Shown here in pieces: positions 11,951-23,092 of a stretch of 64,000 nucleotides of DNA (positions are counted from its first letter, which is position 1; each line of letters begins with the position of its first letter). The notes under the pieces are model-generated. The model ran no database searches. It was not told the DNA's origin and saw only the letters and a list, made by a program, of their open reading frames with translations. Origin of the DNA: Zeus faber (Eukaryota > Chordata > Actinopteri > Zeiformes > Zeidae); NCBI GenBank assembly GCA_960531495.1, contig OY482852.1:25897931-25961930 (forward strand), in the 5' to 3' direction. A program made the translations under genes and the position numbers.

Positions 11951-12363
11951 CGCATAAAGGTATGCGTGACTTGCAAATTTCCAAAGAATAGAAAAGAATA
12001 GAATAGAACATCGTCATCTTCATAAGTAGGAAATCCTTTCTTCCCATTGGCAAATTTAAACTGTTAATTGACGTAAAAACCTTTCCAAACACATCGCAGA
12101 CTTTCAGTTGTTCCCTCCGCTCCTTCTGCTCCCCACACCCAAAATCGTATTACCGCCGATGTCCACCAGGCCTGAATGGAATCAATCCTAACACAGCGGC
12201 CTCCCCCGTTTGAAATCTTAAAGTGCCAAATTGGGCAAACGGGGGGAAGGGGGGCCACAAATAACACAATCAGCCCTGTCGTCACGGACCGAATTTATGA
12301 CCTCCGTGGCCGGAGCGACTGACCCGCTGTTTTACCAGCCAATCATCGCGATCAATCAGCCCA

Positions 12364-12480
12364 TAAACCCCTTGTAAACACAGACACACACACACACAAA
12401 CACATGCAAACATTTTAAGGTGCGACCATTCGTCAAAACCTGTTGTCGTATCAGAAATCGGTCCCTGGGGACATAATTGA
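12364..12480 (+). repeat. Inverted duplicate block, copy 1
   Basis: About 100 bases containing a short CA run, then CAAACATTTTAAGGTGCGAC through GAAATCGGTCCCTGGGGACA. The same block occurs in opposite orientation at 15735-15835 with only a few differences. Confidence 0.85.
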
Positions 12481-13144
12481 GTGTCTTGTTTTCATAAACA
12501 CCAACAGCTGTGACCTAGCATGGAGGAAGGATGGATGGAGAGGAGGAAGGTTAGAAAGGCCAGGCGAGGGAGGAGGAAGAGAAAGGAAAGGAAGATGAAC
12601 AAGGGGAAAACAGGTCAAGATGTTTGGTCTGAGGAGCAAAATGTGGCACCAAAAGGAATAAATGGGAAATATCCTTCCCTTCCACCCCGTTAGTATTATT
12701 TACGTAGTAATCACATTCAGATAAAAAGGCACAAAATACACAAGTGGAAACTCACATCTAAAGCAGAGGGAGCTGAACTCTCTGCGCCATATTTGCCTTT
12801 CAACAAGGCAAACGTTCTTCCACTCTCCAAATTCTCGTGTCGTGTCTTCTTACTGCAGTGGAAACATTTTTGAAATAAAAATAAACTAAAATGTAACGTG
12901 TGTTCTCCGGTCACTGAGTCATGGTCAAATACAACAGTCTTGGACAACTGAAGAACTCGAATTTGTAGGCGTATATGAAAACACCATCATTTAACAATAT
13001 CCTGGAGCCACATAATAGGCAGCCCCTTCATATTGGGAACCTATTCTTTAAAGACAGTAACCTAACCATTTTTGAGGTTGAAGATCATCTCAATGGTGTG
13101 AATCTCATATTGATGTTAATACTAACATGATGTACTTCTTTTTT

Positions 13145-13336
13145 ACCTGGCAGGTGGAGCAAGATGTTGTCAGGATGATCGATGGGGAAGCCCTGTCAAA
13201 GTATATTCCTCATTTTGGAGACTGTGTGTTTGCCAAAGATTGGATAGGCTCATCGTCAGCAGAAGCTGGGAGCAATGAAAAGCTGAAAAAGAACCTAAAG
13301 AATGAATATGAATATGATGGAATGCATATGATCTAA
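13145..13336 (+). pseudogene. Possible fragment with SAM-domain-like motif
   Basis: Following an acceptor-like TTTTACCTGGCAG, an open frame of about 64 codons reads VEQDVVRMIDGEALSKYIPH and FGDCVFAKDW. This resembles the end of a sterile-alpha-motif helix bundle often seen in fish uncharacterised or transposon-associated proteins. No partner exons are visible, and a stop follows. It may be a lone exon, a retro-fragment or chance similarity. Confidence 0.25.
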
Positions 13337-13929
13337 AATGAAACTTACGAACTCTCCAAATCATACTCGCCTGGGACTTGGTTTTGGAGCACCCTTCTGG
13401 TTACATCCCTCTCCTTTACTCCCTCATTTACTGCCATACTGTAGCTATGACAGGAGGAGGCCACGTGCCCAATTGCTGTTCTAGTTTTCCTGGACCTTAT
13501 TAACTCTATTTTGTTGATACATATTGTCATCTAACATTACTATGTTTATGTTTTCCATAACATGTTGTTGGTTGGTTCTATGTTTATTTGTCTCACCCGT
13601 GGTGATTCTCCCCCACTTGGAGTAATGATTAGTTGTTTATAGACCCAAACGTGGAAAGATCGCTCTCCAAAGAGGGGGGTTGGTGGTGGTTCTCTATAAC
13701 AAAAAACTGTGCTCTTGTCATCACATGGGTCGTCCAGAGGACAGAGTTATTGCAGCAGTTCTTGATGAATATAGAATGAATAAAAGTGGTATTGCAGGTT
13801 GATAAGTTGAACTCCACTTGCAGACTAACTCTGTCCTAGATGTAATGGCATACAAATAACTGTGTTGTATGCCCAGTACGCTGACAGCACAGGTAAAAAA
13901 AAAAAAGAAAATTAATAATAAATTAATTA

Positions 13930-14340
13930 ATATATATTTACTAATACAAGCTGATACACTTTAACTTCACCCTTAAAATTAGAAGGTGGACCTCTACTAC
14001 CTGTCGTCCACAGAGTTCTGCCTCAGTGGAAGGAAATCACTCTGTGTGGCAGTTGTAAACAACACAGTTCCATTCAAACGGATGAAACTCTGCATGTCCA
14101 CCAGAGACATTTCATCAAATTTTTTACCTTTTTGCTAAACATTTTAAAATAAAATGGACACGATTTGATGTGAAGGTCCGTTCGTAGCCAAAACCTGCAC
14201 ATTTATGACCAACGGATGATGATGTCACAAAGAGTCTTACTCCTCAAACTCATCTCGCTCTACTACCCGAAGTTTTAGAACCTTGGCGAGTGGGCGATGC
14301 ACCAACTTTCAGCGACTTCCATCCCTACGGAATGGACACC
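13930..14340. repeat. Dispersed repeat family R1, copy 2
   Basis: This aligns by eye with 5630-6310 in the same orientation, sharing GGAAGGAAATCACTC, CCACAGAG, GATGATGATGTCACAAAG and the ACCTTGGCG(A/C)GTGGGCGA block. It lacks the GCTGCAGGCAGC head. Confidence 0.8.
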
Positions 14341-15395
14341 TGATAATAACTATAATAATAATAATTGTCCCCCATCCTGATGAAAATGCCTATGGTGCGT
14401 GCTTAAGCGCGTACATGTGCGCGTGCATGAATGTCACACATCAGGGCAGAGCCGGGCGGCCGTATATGCTCAATGCGCAAGTTGTGCATGCATGTCGTTT
14501 TTCACCCATACCTTCTTTTCCTTTTCCGGTTCATAACAAAACAACAAGATGCATTACAAAATGGTGCAGAATTGTAGTTTTTGTAGTTGTCTAGGGTTAG
14601 GGTTTGAAACTTTTTAGAAATCATTTTGTGTCATGGTGAAGTACCACACTACCCACAATCCTGAAGTGTAACAACAACGTCTCTGATTGGTGGAGCTCGC
14701 TGTTACCATGGAAATGTTTAACACACTGTATGACGGGTCCCATGACATTTTCAGGTCACATAGGCCAGCTATACGTAGAGTATATCATAAATAAACGCTG
14801 ATATTTATATCCAGTTAAATTGTATCTATAAATGAAATTCATACTGAAGGTATGACCCTATATCCCCCAAATATAACACCCCCACCTCCCCACGGTGGCA
14901 TACTTTCATTAAGTTAGTTTTAATTTTAATGTATGTATCTGCACCATCAAAAATGATACCTAGACTTGTAACTTCAGTTGTATTCTTTATTCTTTTTTAA
15001 TGGCTCATTCTATTGCTTACGTTCTTAATGGCGTGCAAGTAATTTAGCCAACCATACTTCACTACCGTATTTGCAAATTTGACGGCTAAATCTAGTTCAC
15101 AGCGAGATTCCAGTTACTCAGAGGTGACAAGAAATTGCTGGATATTATACATTTGTCATCCATTTCTCTGCTTTTCCATCCCTGGTTCTGACTTGTCATC
15201 TGGCTCTGAGAGGTGTGGTCCTATCAAGGGCCTCAGCTGTTTGTACAGTCTGGTAAACTCAACAGCTCAAGATTCACATGTTCTTCCGTTGTCAACACAC
15301 GGGGCTCGTAAGGGTCTGAATCACAGGGAATGTCGGTTTTCCAAAGGCAAACATCCTCTTCTCGAATGATGTCCAGTCGGTCATAGTCCACTGGA
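14341..15395. other. Intergenic sequence with no recognised feature
   Basis: Between slc6a3 and lpcat1. I see no gene, RNA or clear repeat apart from a short alternating purine-pyrimidine stretch near 14390-14440. Confidence 0.6.
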
Positions 15396-15490
15396 TGGAG
15401 GTTCAAGAGATTATTTGTCACAAACATATACATATGGTCATACATATATGCAGTGAAATGTCACGACACCCGGTGATTGCGCACAATGAG
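15396..15490 (-). mobile_element. 3'-end fragment of a non-LTR retrotransposon
   Basis: This matches the tail of the LINE at 54385-56134 (its 3' UTR). Shared words include TTCAAGAG, CATATACATA, TGCAG(T/C)GAAATGTCA and CACCCGGTGATT. A smaller similar scrap lies near 18090-18125. It is 5'-truncated, as usual for non-LTR insertions. Confidence 0.75.
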
Positions 15491-15734
15491 CTCTAAAAAT
15501 ACTAAAATGTGAGTAATCGACACAAGGTCAGTATAGAGTGAAAGGCCAAACATCCTCTCTCTCAAGACATTTACAAAGTTTTAATATGTTCTAATTGTTT
15601 TAATAGCCAGGACTTTGACTCTGTGAGGTAAGTGCTGGAGGTAAGTTAAGTTAAGTTTCATTTAGGAGGATTAAAATGTATATTTGAACACAGACAATTA
15701 ATTGTATTATATAATTATAGAACCCATGTATATC

Positions 15735-15835
15735 ATTATGTCCCCAGGGACCGATTTCTGATACAACAGGTTTTGACGAATGGTCGCACCTTAAAATGTT
15801 TGCGTGCGTTTGTGTGTGTGTGTGTGTGTGTGTGC
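15735..15835 (-). repeat. Inverted duplicate block, copy 2
   Basis: Reverse-complement counterpart of 12364-12480; it differs by a short deletion inside the CCTGTTGT...ATCAG stretch and a few substitutions. Confidence 0.85.
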
Positions 15836-15894
15836 GCGTGCATGCGTGCGTGCGTGAGTGAGTGAGTGAGTGAGTGAGCGAGCGAGCGAGCGAG
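15810..15894. repeat. (TG)n-(CGTG)n-(GAGT)n-(GAGC)n compound microsatellite
   Basis: A (TG)n run grades into GCGTGCATGCGTGCG, then (AGTG)n and (AGCG)n units, forming a stepwise evolving simple repeat. Confidence 0.9.
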
Positions 15895-16975
15895 GTGAAC
15901 AAGCAACAGCTATGCAGCCACTCTGACCCAACCACCACTAGATCCAGGTCAGGTGTGGCTGCTCAAACCACACCACAACGTAATCATAGCATTTACTATG
16001 AATGTACAGATTTCAAGGAGAATGTCCAGTTGGACCGTGTCCAGTGTGCCGCATGGACTCGATTTACATGTATATTTATGTACCTTCTTACCTGGTTGAT
16101 GTCAGTAGATCTGTTGGATTGATATATAATATCCGTAGTCCTCATTATTTTGCCGGATTAATGAAAAATACAACAAAAAAGAATCCTTCACTGCGTCCAG
16201 TCGAAACCACTGAAATGTGCAACTGAGTGATGCGTTCAAGAGTCAGCAAGGCGTCGGAGGTTTTTCGTATTTCATGCAAACGTAACTTAATGAAAATATA
16301 ATCCAAGGAAAAACCTCAACAAATAAATTCCGTAAATTAGACTGTTATTGTAAATCGACATGAACATGTCGTAATTGACGTATACAAGATACAACGTCAC
16401 CTACCGTCGCTGTGACTCCAGATGTACTTCAATTCAACAAGGTACGTCATAACAATGACAAGATATAGTTTTAAAAAAAAAAATGTAATTTTTATTTTAA
16501 TAAAAGTCATGTATTAACATTTTCCTACACGTAAACTTAACAAACTTTAATGAAAAGGAAGAAAGTGTTTGTGATTTATTGACAAATTCTTCCATAATAA
16601 TTCTAACGAAAAAATAAGATTACATTTTCTATAATTATTTTCTGCATTACAATATAGACAAGTCATCTATTCAACTGAATTTTCCAATCGTAGATTGATT
16701 ATTATATTATATTTATTTTATTATACTATATTATAATAGATCATATTATATATGTAGATTATTAACAAAAAAATACAATAAAGTGGTACTTACAACTAAC
16801 ATGTATTTATATATTTCTTAAATAAAATGTATTTATTGTTATGAAAATGAATTATAAAAGTTGTTTTTGTTATTGTTGCAGATGTCCAAAGATTTTGATG
16901 CATTTCACAAAAACCAAAATATTGTAACACGTACCTAAAACAAATAAATTGGACCCCGTTTTTTTTATTTGTTAT
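15895..16975. other. Intergenic AT-rich sequence with no recognised feature
   Basis: The only structure seen is a run of ATTATAT-type palindromic AT sequence near 16700-16755. Confidence 0.6.
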
Positions 16976-16978
16976 CAC

Positions 16979-17044
<66 letters not shown>
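16979..17044. repeat. (ATT)n(AAT)n palindromic microsatellite
   Basis: A run of ATT units changes at about 17011 into AAT units, making a long self-complementary tract. A related irregular tract follows at 17095-17300. Confidence 0.95.
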
Positions 17045-17045
<1 letters not shown>

Positions 17046-17300
17046 TTGTTATTAATATTATTGTGAGTGGTCTTGTTATTGTAATCATTATACAAATAAT
17101 AATAACAATAATAAATAATGTTTTTAACATTTTTATTTGATATTACTACTGTTATTATTATTATTATTATTATTGTTATTATGATTTTATTGTAATGATA
17201 ATGAAAATGTAAAAATAATAGTACAAAAATAATAAAAAAAAATATGACTACTACTATGACTACTACTACCACTACTACTGCTTCTAATAATAATAATATA

Positions 17301-18990
17301 ATCATATAGCCAGTTGTGTTGTGTCAATGGTCAGGTTAGCAGCTTGTTAGCAGGTAATGATTTAGTGACTACAAAATAAACACCACCATACAATGTGACG
17401 CTTCCCCCATGGCCTTTAGGGAGGGAATGAGTGACGTTATTCCCAACGGCAACAGCATAATATTGGTCCTTTTCACTCACCTATCAAGTGCCAAATCATA
17501 TATATCCTATATATTATAGACGTTTCTTTTAAAAACCATTGATTTTTACATAAAAGGCTGTGGGAACTGGAATCAATATCAGGTCAATACTAGAACTTTC
17601 ACCTTTTATAAGGGAAAATGCATATTGATACAACAAAATGTTTTACCTCCACCACCAATTTTCTCATGAAATGTAACTATCAAGTATAAATTGTTTCTTT
17701 AAGGCTGTATTACAGTGAACTAATACAAGAGCTTCATAGACTGCTCAAGCTGTTCTAACTCCTCACTTATAATAGGCACACAAATAATTATTGTTTCTAA
17801 AAGTGTGTAAATATCTTATGAAAGCACCAATAGTCACCTGTGAATTTACTGATATTGAGGTAAAATAGCGTGATATTTGAAGGATATTTAATCCAATTCA
17901 CATTATAGTTAAAACAGCATATATAAATAATAAATGTGAGTTAAAATGTAAGTGGCAATTAGAAAAGTGTATTATCTTCTTCTTTCGCTCACTAATTGTA
18001 GGCATTCATTCATTTCAAAACGCATAAAATCGACATTTATAAATGTTACTTATCAACAGCTGGCAGATGATGGTAGCTACACGGGACATGTTCAAGTTCA
18101 AGTTCAAGCTCAAGAGATTATTGTGCTACCGAATAGTTTTTAAAGGCGGACCGACCGCATTATTAAACATTAGAAAAAAAAAATAATTGTACTATATATT
18201 ACTTATAACTATGAATCCTATCATGCTGTGTATGTATAAACATTATATTTTCTATGATTTTAACCTCAATCAACTCCAGAAACGAGGGGTGGTCTCGCCC
18301 TAATTAATATTCATGAGCTGACGTCTGACCTATGAGAAAAAATAAAAGCATATAAATATGTGAACAAATCAAAACATATATGGTATTTTCTGTTTTATTC
18401 TGTTTGATATTTTGAAAACATTAGGTACAATTGCTTGGATTAATCTCAAAAGTTATTTGCGGGCCAGATTTAATAAATAAATTCTCTCCCCCATGCGTGA
18501 TGTGGTCCTTTGGCACGAGACGTAAAGCTAGACTAGCTCGGCAAGTGGGCCTGGCTTCTTAACTGAGTGATGTGATCTGATTGGCTGGATGTAATGGACT
18601 GTACCTGTTGGCACGAGAAGCCGAAAACAAAACGTTCGACTGAGATTGAATTAACTTTGGAAAAAAAAAAATAGGATCACCATTTTCTAGCTTTTATACA
18701 ACAGTTCTAGTTTCAAGGTGACTAGACAAAACAAAATGCATGATGAGTGATGGTAGAAAATATTGATGTTTCAATTTTGGTTTGAGTAACCAACATTCTG
18801 TTTACTGATTAAATCTGTTCATCATTCCGTTCATCATTAGGTTCATTTTATATTAGCATTTTTTATTTTTTTTTAATCTTTGGGTTAATTTGTCTGGTCC
18901 ACTGTTTATTTTATTAGTTATTGTATATGACCAAATATTTTTCGTCAATTTGGTGTGGAGGGACGGGAGGGAGAGAGAGATCTAAGGGGA
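17301..18990. other. Intergenic sequence with no recognised gene
   Basis: AT-rich. A short TTCAAGTTCAAGTTCAAGCT stretch near 18090 resembles the LINE tail found at 15396 and 54385. No 5' LTR for the downstream gypsy-like element is recognisable here. Confidence 0.6.
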
Positions 18991-19091
18991 AGAATCTGCG
19001 ACACTAAGATAAATGACTACAAAGATGGTGGCGTCGGCGGGATTCACCGCGTCCAGGACAAACGTCAACGCGGTTAGCGCTGCCCACACTA

Positions 19092-19469
19092 GTGTGCTGC
19101 CAACAGTCAAGACCCCCAAATATGTCCGGGACCACCGTGGGCAGACGAGAGGGCACGCCCACAGTGAGAGTTGACGGAGAGGCTGGTGTGGTCTCAACAA
19201 AACCTGATCGATTCAACTTGCTCGAGCCACCACCCTACAAGGAGAGGTGGAGCCGTCGTTCGAGGATCTGCTGGGGATGCGGCCAGCCTGGCCATCTCCT
19301 CAGACAATGCCGAAGTCTGCCGGGCCTCAGGGAAACAACCCGGGGTCCGCCTAGAAGGGACAAGGCGGACCACCAACACTGTGTCCCAAGTTGCTGTTAC
19401 CCTCCAGCGAGACCACTAACACAAGGGAGGGAGACAATCCACACACTACCCGGAAGCCAGAAGCGCTAG
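19092..19469 (+). pseudogene. Gag nucleocapsid remnant with CCHC zinc knuckle
   Basis: An open frame of about 125 codons whose centre carries a Cys-X2-Cys-X4-His-X4-Cys knuckle in a basic context (RRSRICWGCGQPGHLLRQC). This would bind element RNA in an intact retrotransposon. It has no upstream capsid region. Confidence 0.75.
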
Positions 19470-19537
19470 AGCTAGAGGAGCAGGTCGTCGTAGTGGGCCC
19501 GACCTGCGTGGGAGACTGCTGGTATGTTCCTGTCTGA

Positions 19538-20095
19538 GTGGAGGGAGTGCACAGCTCAGCACTGGTAGACTCAGCGTCGACAGCAACACTTCTGAGGCCT
19601 GATATTTTCAAAAACTGGACTAGTGCAAACCCGACTGTGGTACAACTACGTACAGTTACCAGGCAAGCTGTCACCCGTGGTCGGGAGGGGCCTGTTCCCC
19701 CTGTTCCCTCCTTTCCCCCACTGTCAATCACAGTGGGGGAAAAGACCGTCTGCCACCCAGTGTCCATCATCGTTGTTGAAGACCCCTGCATCCTCGGGTT
19801 GGACATTTTGAGGGAGGGTGTCATGGACTTTGGAAAGGGGAACATGCAGTTCCCTGATGGCTGTACAATCCACATGACCCGTTTGCCGGTTTGTCACAAC
19901 CCATCTCCAACCCTTATCGCAGTGACATCAGTCGTCAAGGAACCACCGGTTGCTGCTAGCATGCACAGGTATACAGGGGCAGAGCCTGCCCCTCTTTCAC
20001 CCTCCACAAACTGCGACCCCCCCTTGCCATGTGCACTGCTGAGAACACACAGCGGCTCCACAGAGCCGGCTATTCCTATAGGCGCCACCGAGTGA
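19538..20095 (+). pseudogene. Retropepsin-like protease remnant
   Basis: The frame encodes ALVDSASTATLLRPDIF, aligned to the ALVDTGST flap start of gypsy proteases, and CILGLDIL corresponding to the ILG motif. The catalytic Asp is present, but the following Gly is Ala (DSA), which is expected to abolish activity. The frame then runs into the spacer before the RT. Confidence 0.75.
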
Positions 20096-20740
20096 TCAGC
20101 GTGCTGGTAAATTGGCTTGAGCCGGCCCTGCCGCTCCGCACACGGTCAGACCCCCTGAGACCATGGAGAAAGTCAGTCTGGCTCCTATTAGAGAGCTATG
20201 GAGAAAGAACTGTGAGGGCCTTAGTTCCAAAGAACAGAACCAGCTGTGGGAGACGTTGTCTGATTTCAAAGACGTTTGAGTGAAGACTCTCAACCATTCC
20301 CACCAGGTCCGGAGTACATCAAACTTTTCAAGGAACGCCTGGAGTCGGAACCACGCCTTGGCCAAGACATGGCCTTGGCATGCTTCTGCATGCAGGGGCA
20401 AGGCAGAAGAGGAAGGATGATGTTCTATGAAAGACTGGGGGAGGTGGTGTATAGAGTGCATATGCCTCCCAGGGGAAGGATCGTAGCTCTCCACCGACAC
20501 ACCCCTTACCAGTGCACAGCACAGGTCTTCTGGTCCCGGGCACCCAAGCCCCTCCCACCGTGCACCAGGGCCTAAGAGGCCCCCCAGCGACATGAGAGAC
20601 TTTGTTTGGGACTGATGCCTGTGGGTTGTGGATTATTTTGCACTTGATTGCAATAAATGTGTTCTAAGGTAAAAAAATAAAATAAAATAAAAGTCACAGT
20701 TGGTCCCACGGAGGCGTGGGACTTTGTAAGGGGGGAGCAA

Positions 20741-21008
20741 TGTAACGACCCTGGTCGGGGAGGTATTATTAATAGTCAGTTATAATGTGTTTTACTGCAG
20801 GTGGTTCAAAAGTCTCGCGAGAGGAAAGGTGCGCGCAATCTGGTGCGGGGGTGTGTGTGAGAGAGAGAGAACTAGGGTGTTCGATTGTTTGTTTAAATCG
20901 TCCGTTCAACGGCGTGGGTTATGGTCAAAACAGTAGTCTGGAAAGTAAAAATAAACCTCATTATGCCATAACCACCGTGTGGCTTCTCACGCCGTCCAAA
21001 ATGTTACA
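20741..21008 (+). repeat. 3' LTR of the gypsy-like element
   Basis: It begins TGTAACGACC directly after a polypurine tract and ends ATGTTACA, so TGTAAC/GTTACA form the short terminal inverted repeat of an LTR. An AATAAA polyadenylation signal lies inside at about 20950. Length is 268 bp. Confidence 0.8.
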
Positions 21009-21724
21009 GTACATTTAATTTATTTTCATTAATGGCCTTTTTTTTTATTATTCCATTTTATTCAATATTATAATTGCCTATTTTTTATGTGAGCTGCTCT
21101 TGCCACTGTAATTTCCCTCTGGGGATGAATATATACAATATCTATCTAAACATAAAGCCAAGGTGTCACCTGGAGTTTTCATTTTATGAACGCAAGTATT
21201 TCTGAAAGAAAGCTGATGCTTCTGCCATTACCTGCACCAATACTGGACCCCAGTGGGTGGATGAGGTACTGTAAAACACCATGCAAACTAGGACAATTTC
21301 TGACCATCACGTTCTTATTGTAGTAGCTGAACTAAATGACAATATCAGTGATGAAAAGAGAGTAGTTGTATCATGTATTTAGGGTGCTTCATTTTTGTGT
21401 TGAAAATAACCATTTGTTGTTGATCTAGGGCAATAGGCCTGACCTCTGTTCGGATCAGAGTACAAAAATATTACTTTTGGGCGTTTAAAATTGAATTTGG
21501 AAAATTTCGGGTTCTCACCAGGTCCTTGAGGTGCTTGAATTTCATCCTCAGAAATTGAAGTATTGGAATACCTATAAAATAGCCCATTTTGTGCTGAAGA
21601 GCTGCCCCCTGTTTCTGTTCATTCAAATCATGACAGATGATGCCAGGGAAATGTAAATTTAATGCAACGTGGTTGGAAAAGGACACTTGGAATAGTAGAT
21701 GACTATGAATATGATTAATAATAT

Positions 21725-21728
<4 letters not shown>

Positions 21729-21773
<45 letters not shown>
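21729..21773. repeat. (TA)n(CA)n microsatellite, left flank of the Tc1 copy
   Basis: (TA)n followed by (CA)n running straight into the transposon terminus at 21771. Confidence 0.95.
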
Positions 21774-23012
21774 TACTCACAAAAAGTTAGGGAAATTCGG
21801 CTTTTGGGTGAAATTTCAGGATGAACCTAAAATGCACTATAATCTTTACAGGTGAACTTAATTTGACCTTCTCTAAACTTTGAATGCACATGTCCAACTG
21901 TTCAATGTTTCAGTACTTTCTGCACAATTTGCTGTTCTCTAACAAGGAGCTGAACGGCAAAATTCACAACAGGTGTTTGATCCATGAATCGACCAATACA
22001 TTTCCTGGTTCAATTAGAATTGGTATTTAAACAGTCCTCTTCATCATGCTGTTCACATTTTGACATCATGAGACCAAGACGACACCTAACAATTGATCAA
22101 CAGTACCTCGCCAGTACCTCGTGCCAGACGACCTGCAAGGTTACCTGACCACACCACCAGGCACAGGCATCATCGTCTTGCACGGGCCAGAGAGCATTGA
22201 CGCTGGACGAGGGACCAGTGGCCTCTGTGCTGTTCTCTGATGAAAGTCGATTCACGTTGAGCAGAAATTATGGCCGCCAACGATGTTGGAGGCGTCAAGG
22301 AGAGCGCTATGCATCAGCTACTGTTGTCACCAGACGAGCCTTTGGTGGTGGTGGTGTTACAGTGTGGACAGGTGTGTCTAGTCAATACAGAACTGCCCTA
22401 CACTTTGTGAGTGGTACAGTGACAAGGCCATACTACCTGAATAACATCATTAATCCAGTCATTGTGCCCCTGCATGAACAACACAGGCCTCATTTCATCT
22501 TCATGGACGACAATGCTCCAGCTCATGGAGGTGGCATCATTAGGGAACGGCTGCTGGAGACTGGGGCACCTCAAATGGAGTGGCCTGCACTTTCTCCAGA
22601 CCTGAATCCCACAGAAAACCTATGGGATCAGCTGAGTCGCCGTGTAGAGGCTCAAAACTCTGTACCCCAGAACCTCAATGACCTGAGGGCCGCCCTTCAA
22701 GAAGAGTGGGGGGCCATGCCTCAGCAGACAATAAGTCGACTTGTGAACAGCATGAGATGTGGTTGTCAAGCTGTAATTGATGCTCAAGGGCACATGACAA
22801 GTTATTGAGACATTGACATTTTTTGTTGTGGTAAACCCACCACTGTTGTTGGCTTTTGTTTCAATAAGTTGTTTGAGATGAGGAAATCACCATTGCATGC
22901 TTCTACTTAAATGCCCTACTTTCATGATATAATATCACTGTAGCGTGAACTTTTTACATTTTCCATTAATTTCACCCGAAAGCCAAATATCCCTAACTTT
23001 TTGTGAGGTGTG
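21771..23012 (+). mobile_element. Tc1-like DNA transposon, copy 1 (internally deleted)
   Basis: Terminal inverted repeats start CACTACTCACAAAAAGTTAG and end with the complement CTTTTTGTGAGGTGTG. The element is about 1.24 kb, and the longer relative at 39808-41279 is 1.47 kb. The difference is mostly a deletion just after the transposase start (MRPRRHLTIDQQYLA then a jump), which removes the DNA-binding helix-turn-helix. The catalytic half is intact (see CDS remnant). It is embedded between (TA)n(CA)n and (GT)n(TA)n tracts, hiding any TA duplication. Confidence 0.92.
22197..22808 (+). pseudogene. Tc1-like transposase catalytic domain, N-terminally deleted
   Basis: About 200 codons open to a stop after GHMTSY. 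The DD34E residues are all present: Asp in FSDESRF, Asp in FMDDNAPAH, and Glu in [13 protein letters not shown] glycine-rich stretch ([12 protein letters not shown]) precedes the second Asp. The paired-like DNA-binding domain is missing because of the internal deletion, so this copy could not bind its own ends. Confidence 0.9.
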
Positions 23013-23020
23013 TGTGTGTT

Positions 23021-23074
<54 letters not shown>

Positions 23075-23092
23075 CACACACACACACACACA
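23013..23092. repeat. (GT)n(TA)n(CA)n microsatellite, right flank of the Tc1 copy
   Basis: GT units, then a (TA)n run of about 48 bases, then (CA)n, immediately beyond the transposon end. Confidence 0.93.

Larger units (their letters stand above)
19000..21008 (+). mobile_element. Degraded Ty3/gypsy-type LTR retrotransposon, internally deleted
   Basis: In order on the plus strand: a Gag tail with a zinc knuckle (CWGCGQPGHLLRQC, 19317 region reading from 19266); a protease-like segment (ALVDSASTATLLRPDIF then CILGLDIL); a short reverse-transcriptase lead-in (LWRKNCEGLSSKEQNQLWE); a jump to the integrase C-terminal region (GEVVYRVHMPPRGR); then a polypurine tract (AAGGGGGGAG) and a 3' LTR at 20741-21008. 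The protease active site reads DSA where Asp-Thr/Ser-Gly is expected. Most of RT, RNase H and integrase is missing, and several frames are broken. No 5' LTR was found, so this is a dead, truncated copy. Confidence 0.85.

Noticed and set aside
16796..17305. A 169-codon Ile/Tyr/Leu-rich minus-strand frame
   Set aside because: A product of (AAT)n/(ATT)n arrays; no homology is recognisable.
18960..19010. 5' LTR of the gypsy-like element
   Set aside because: I searched for TGTAACGACC...TGTTACA upstream of the Gag remnant and found none, so only one LTR is called.
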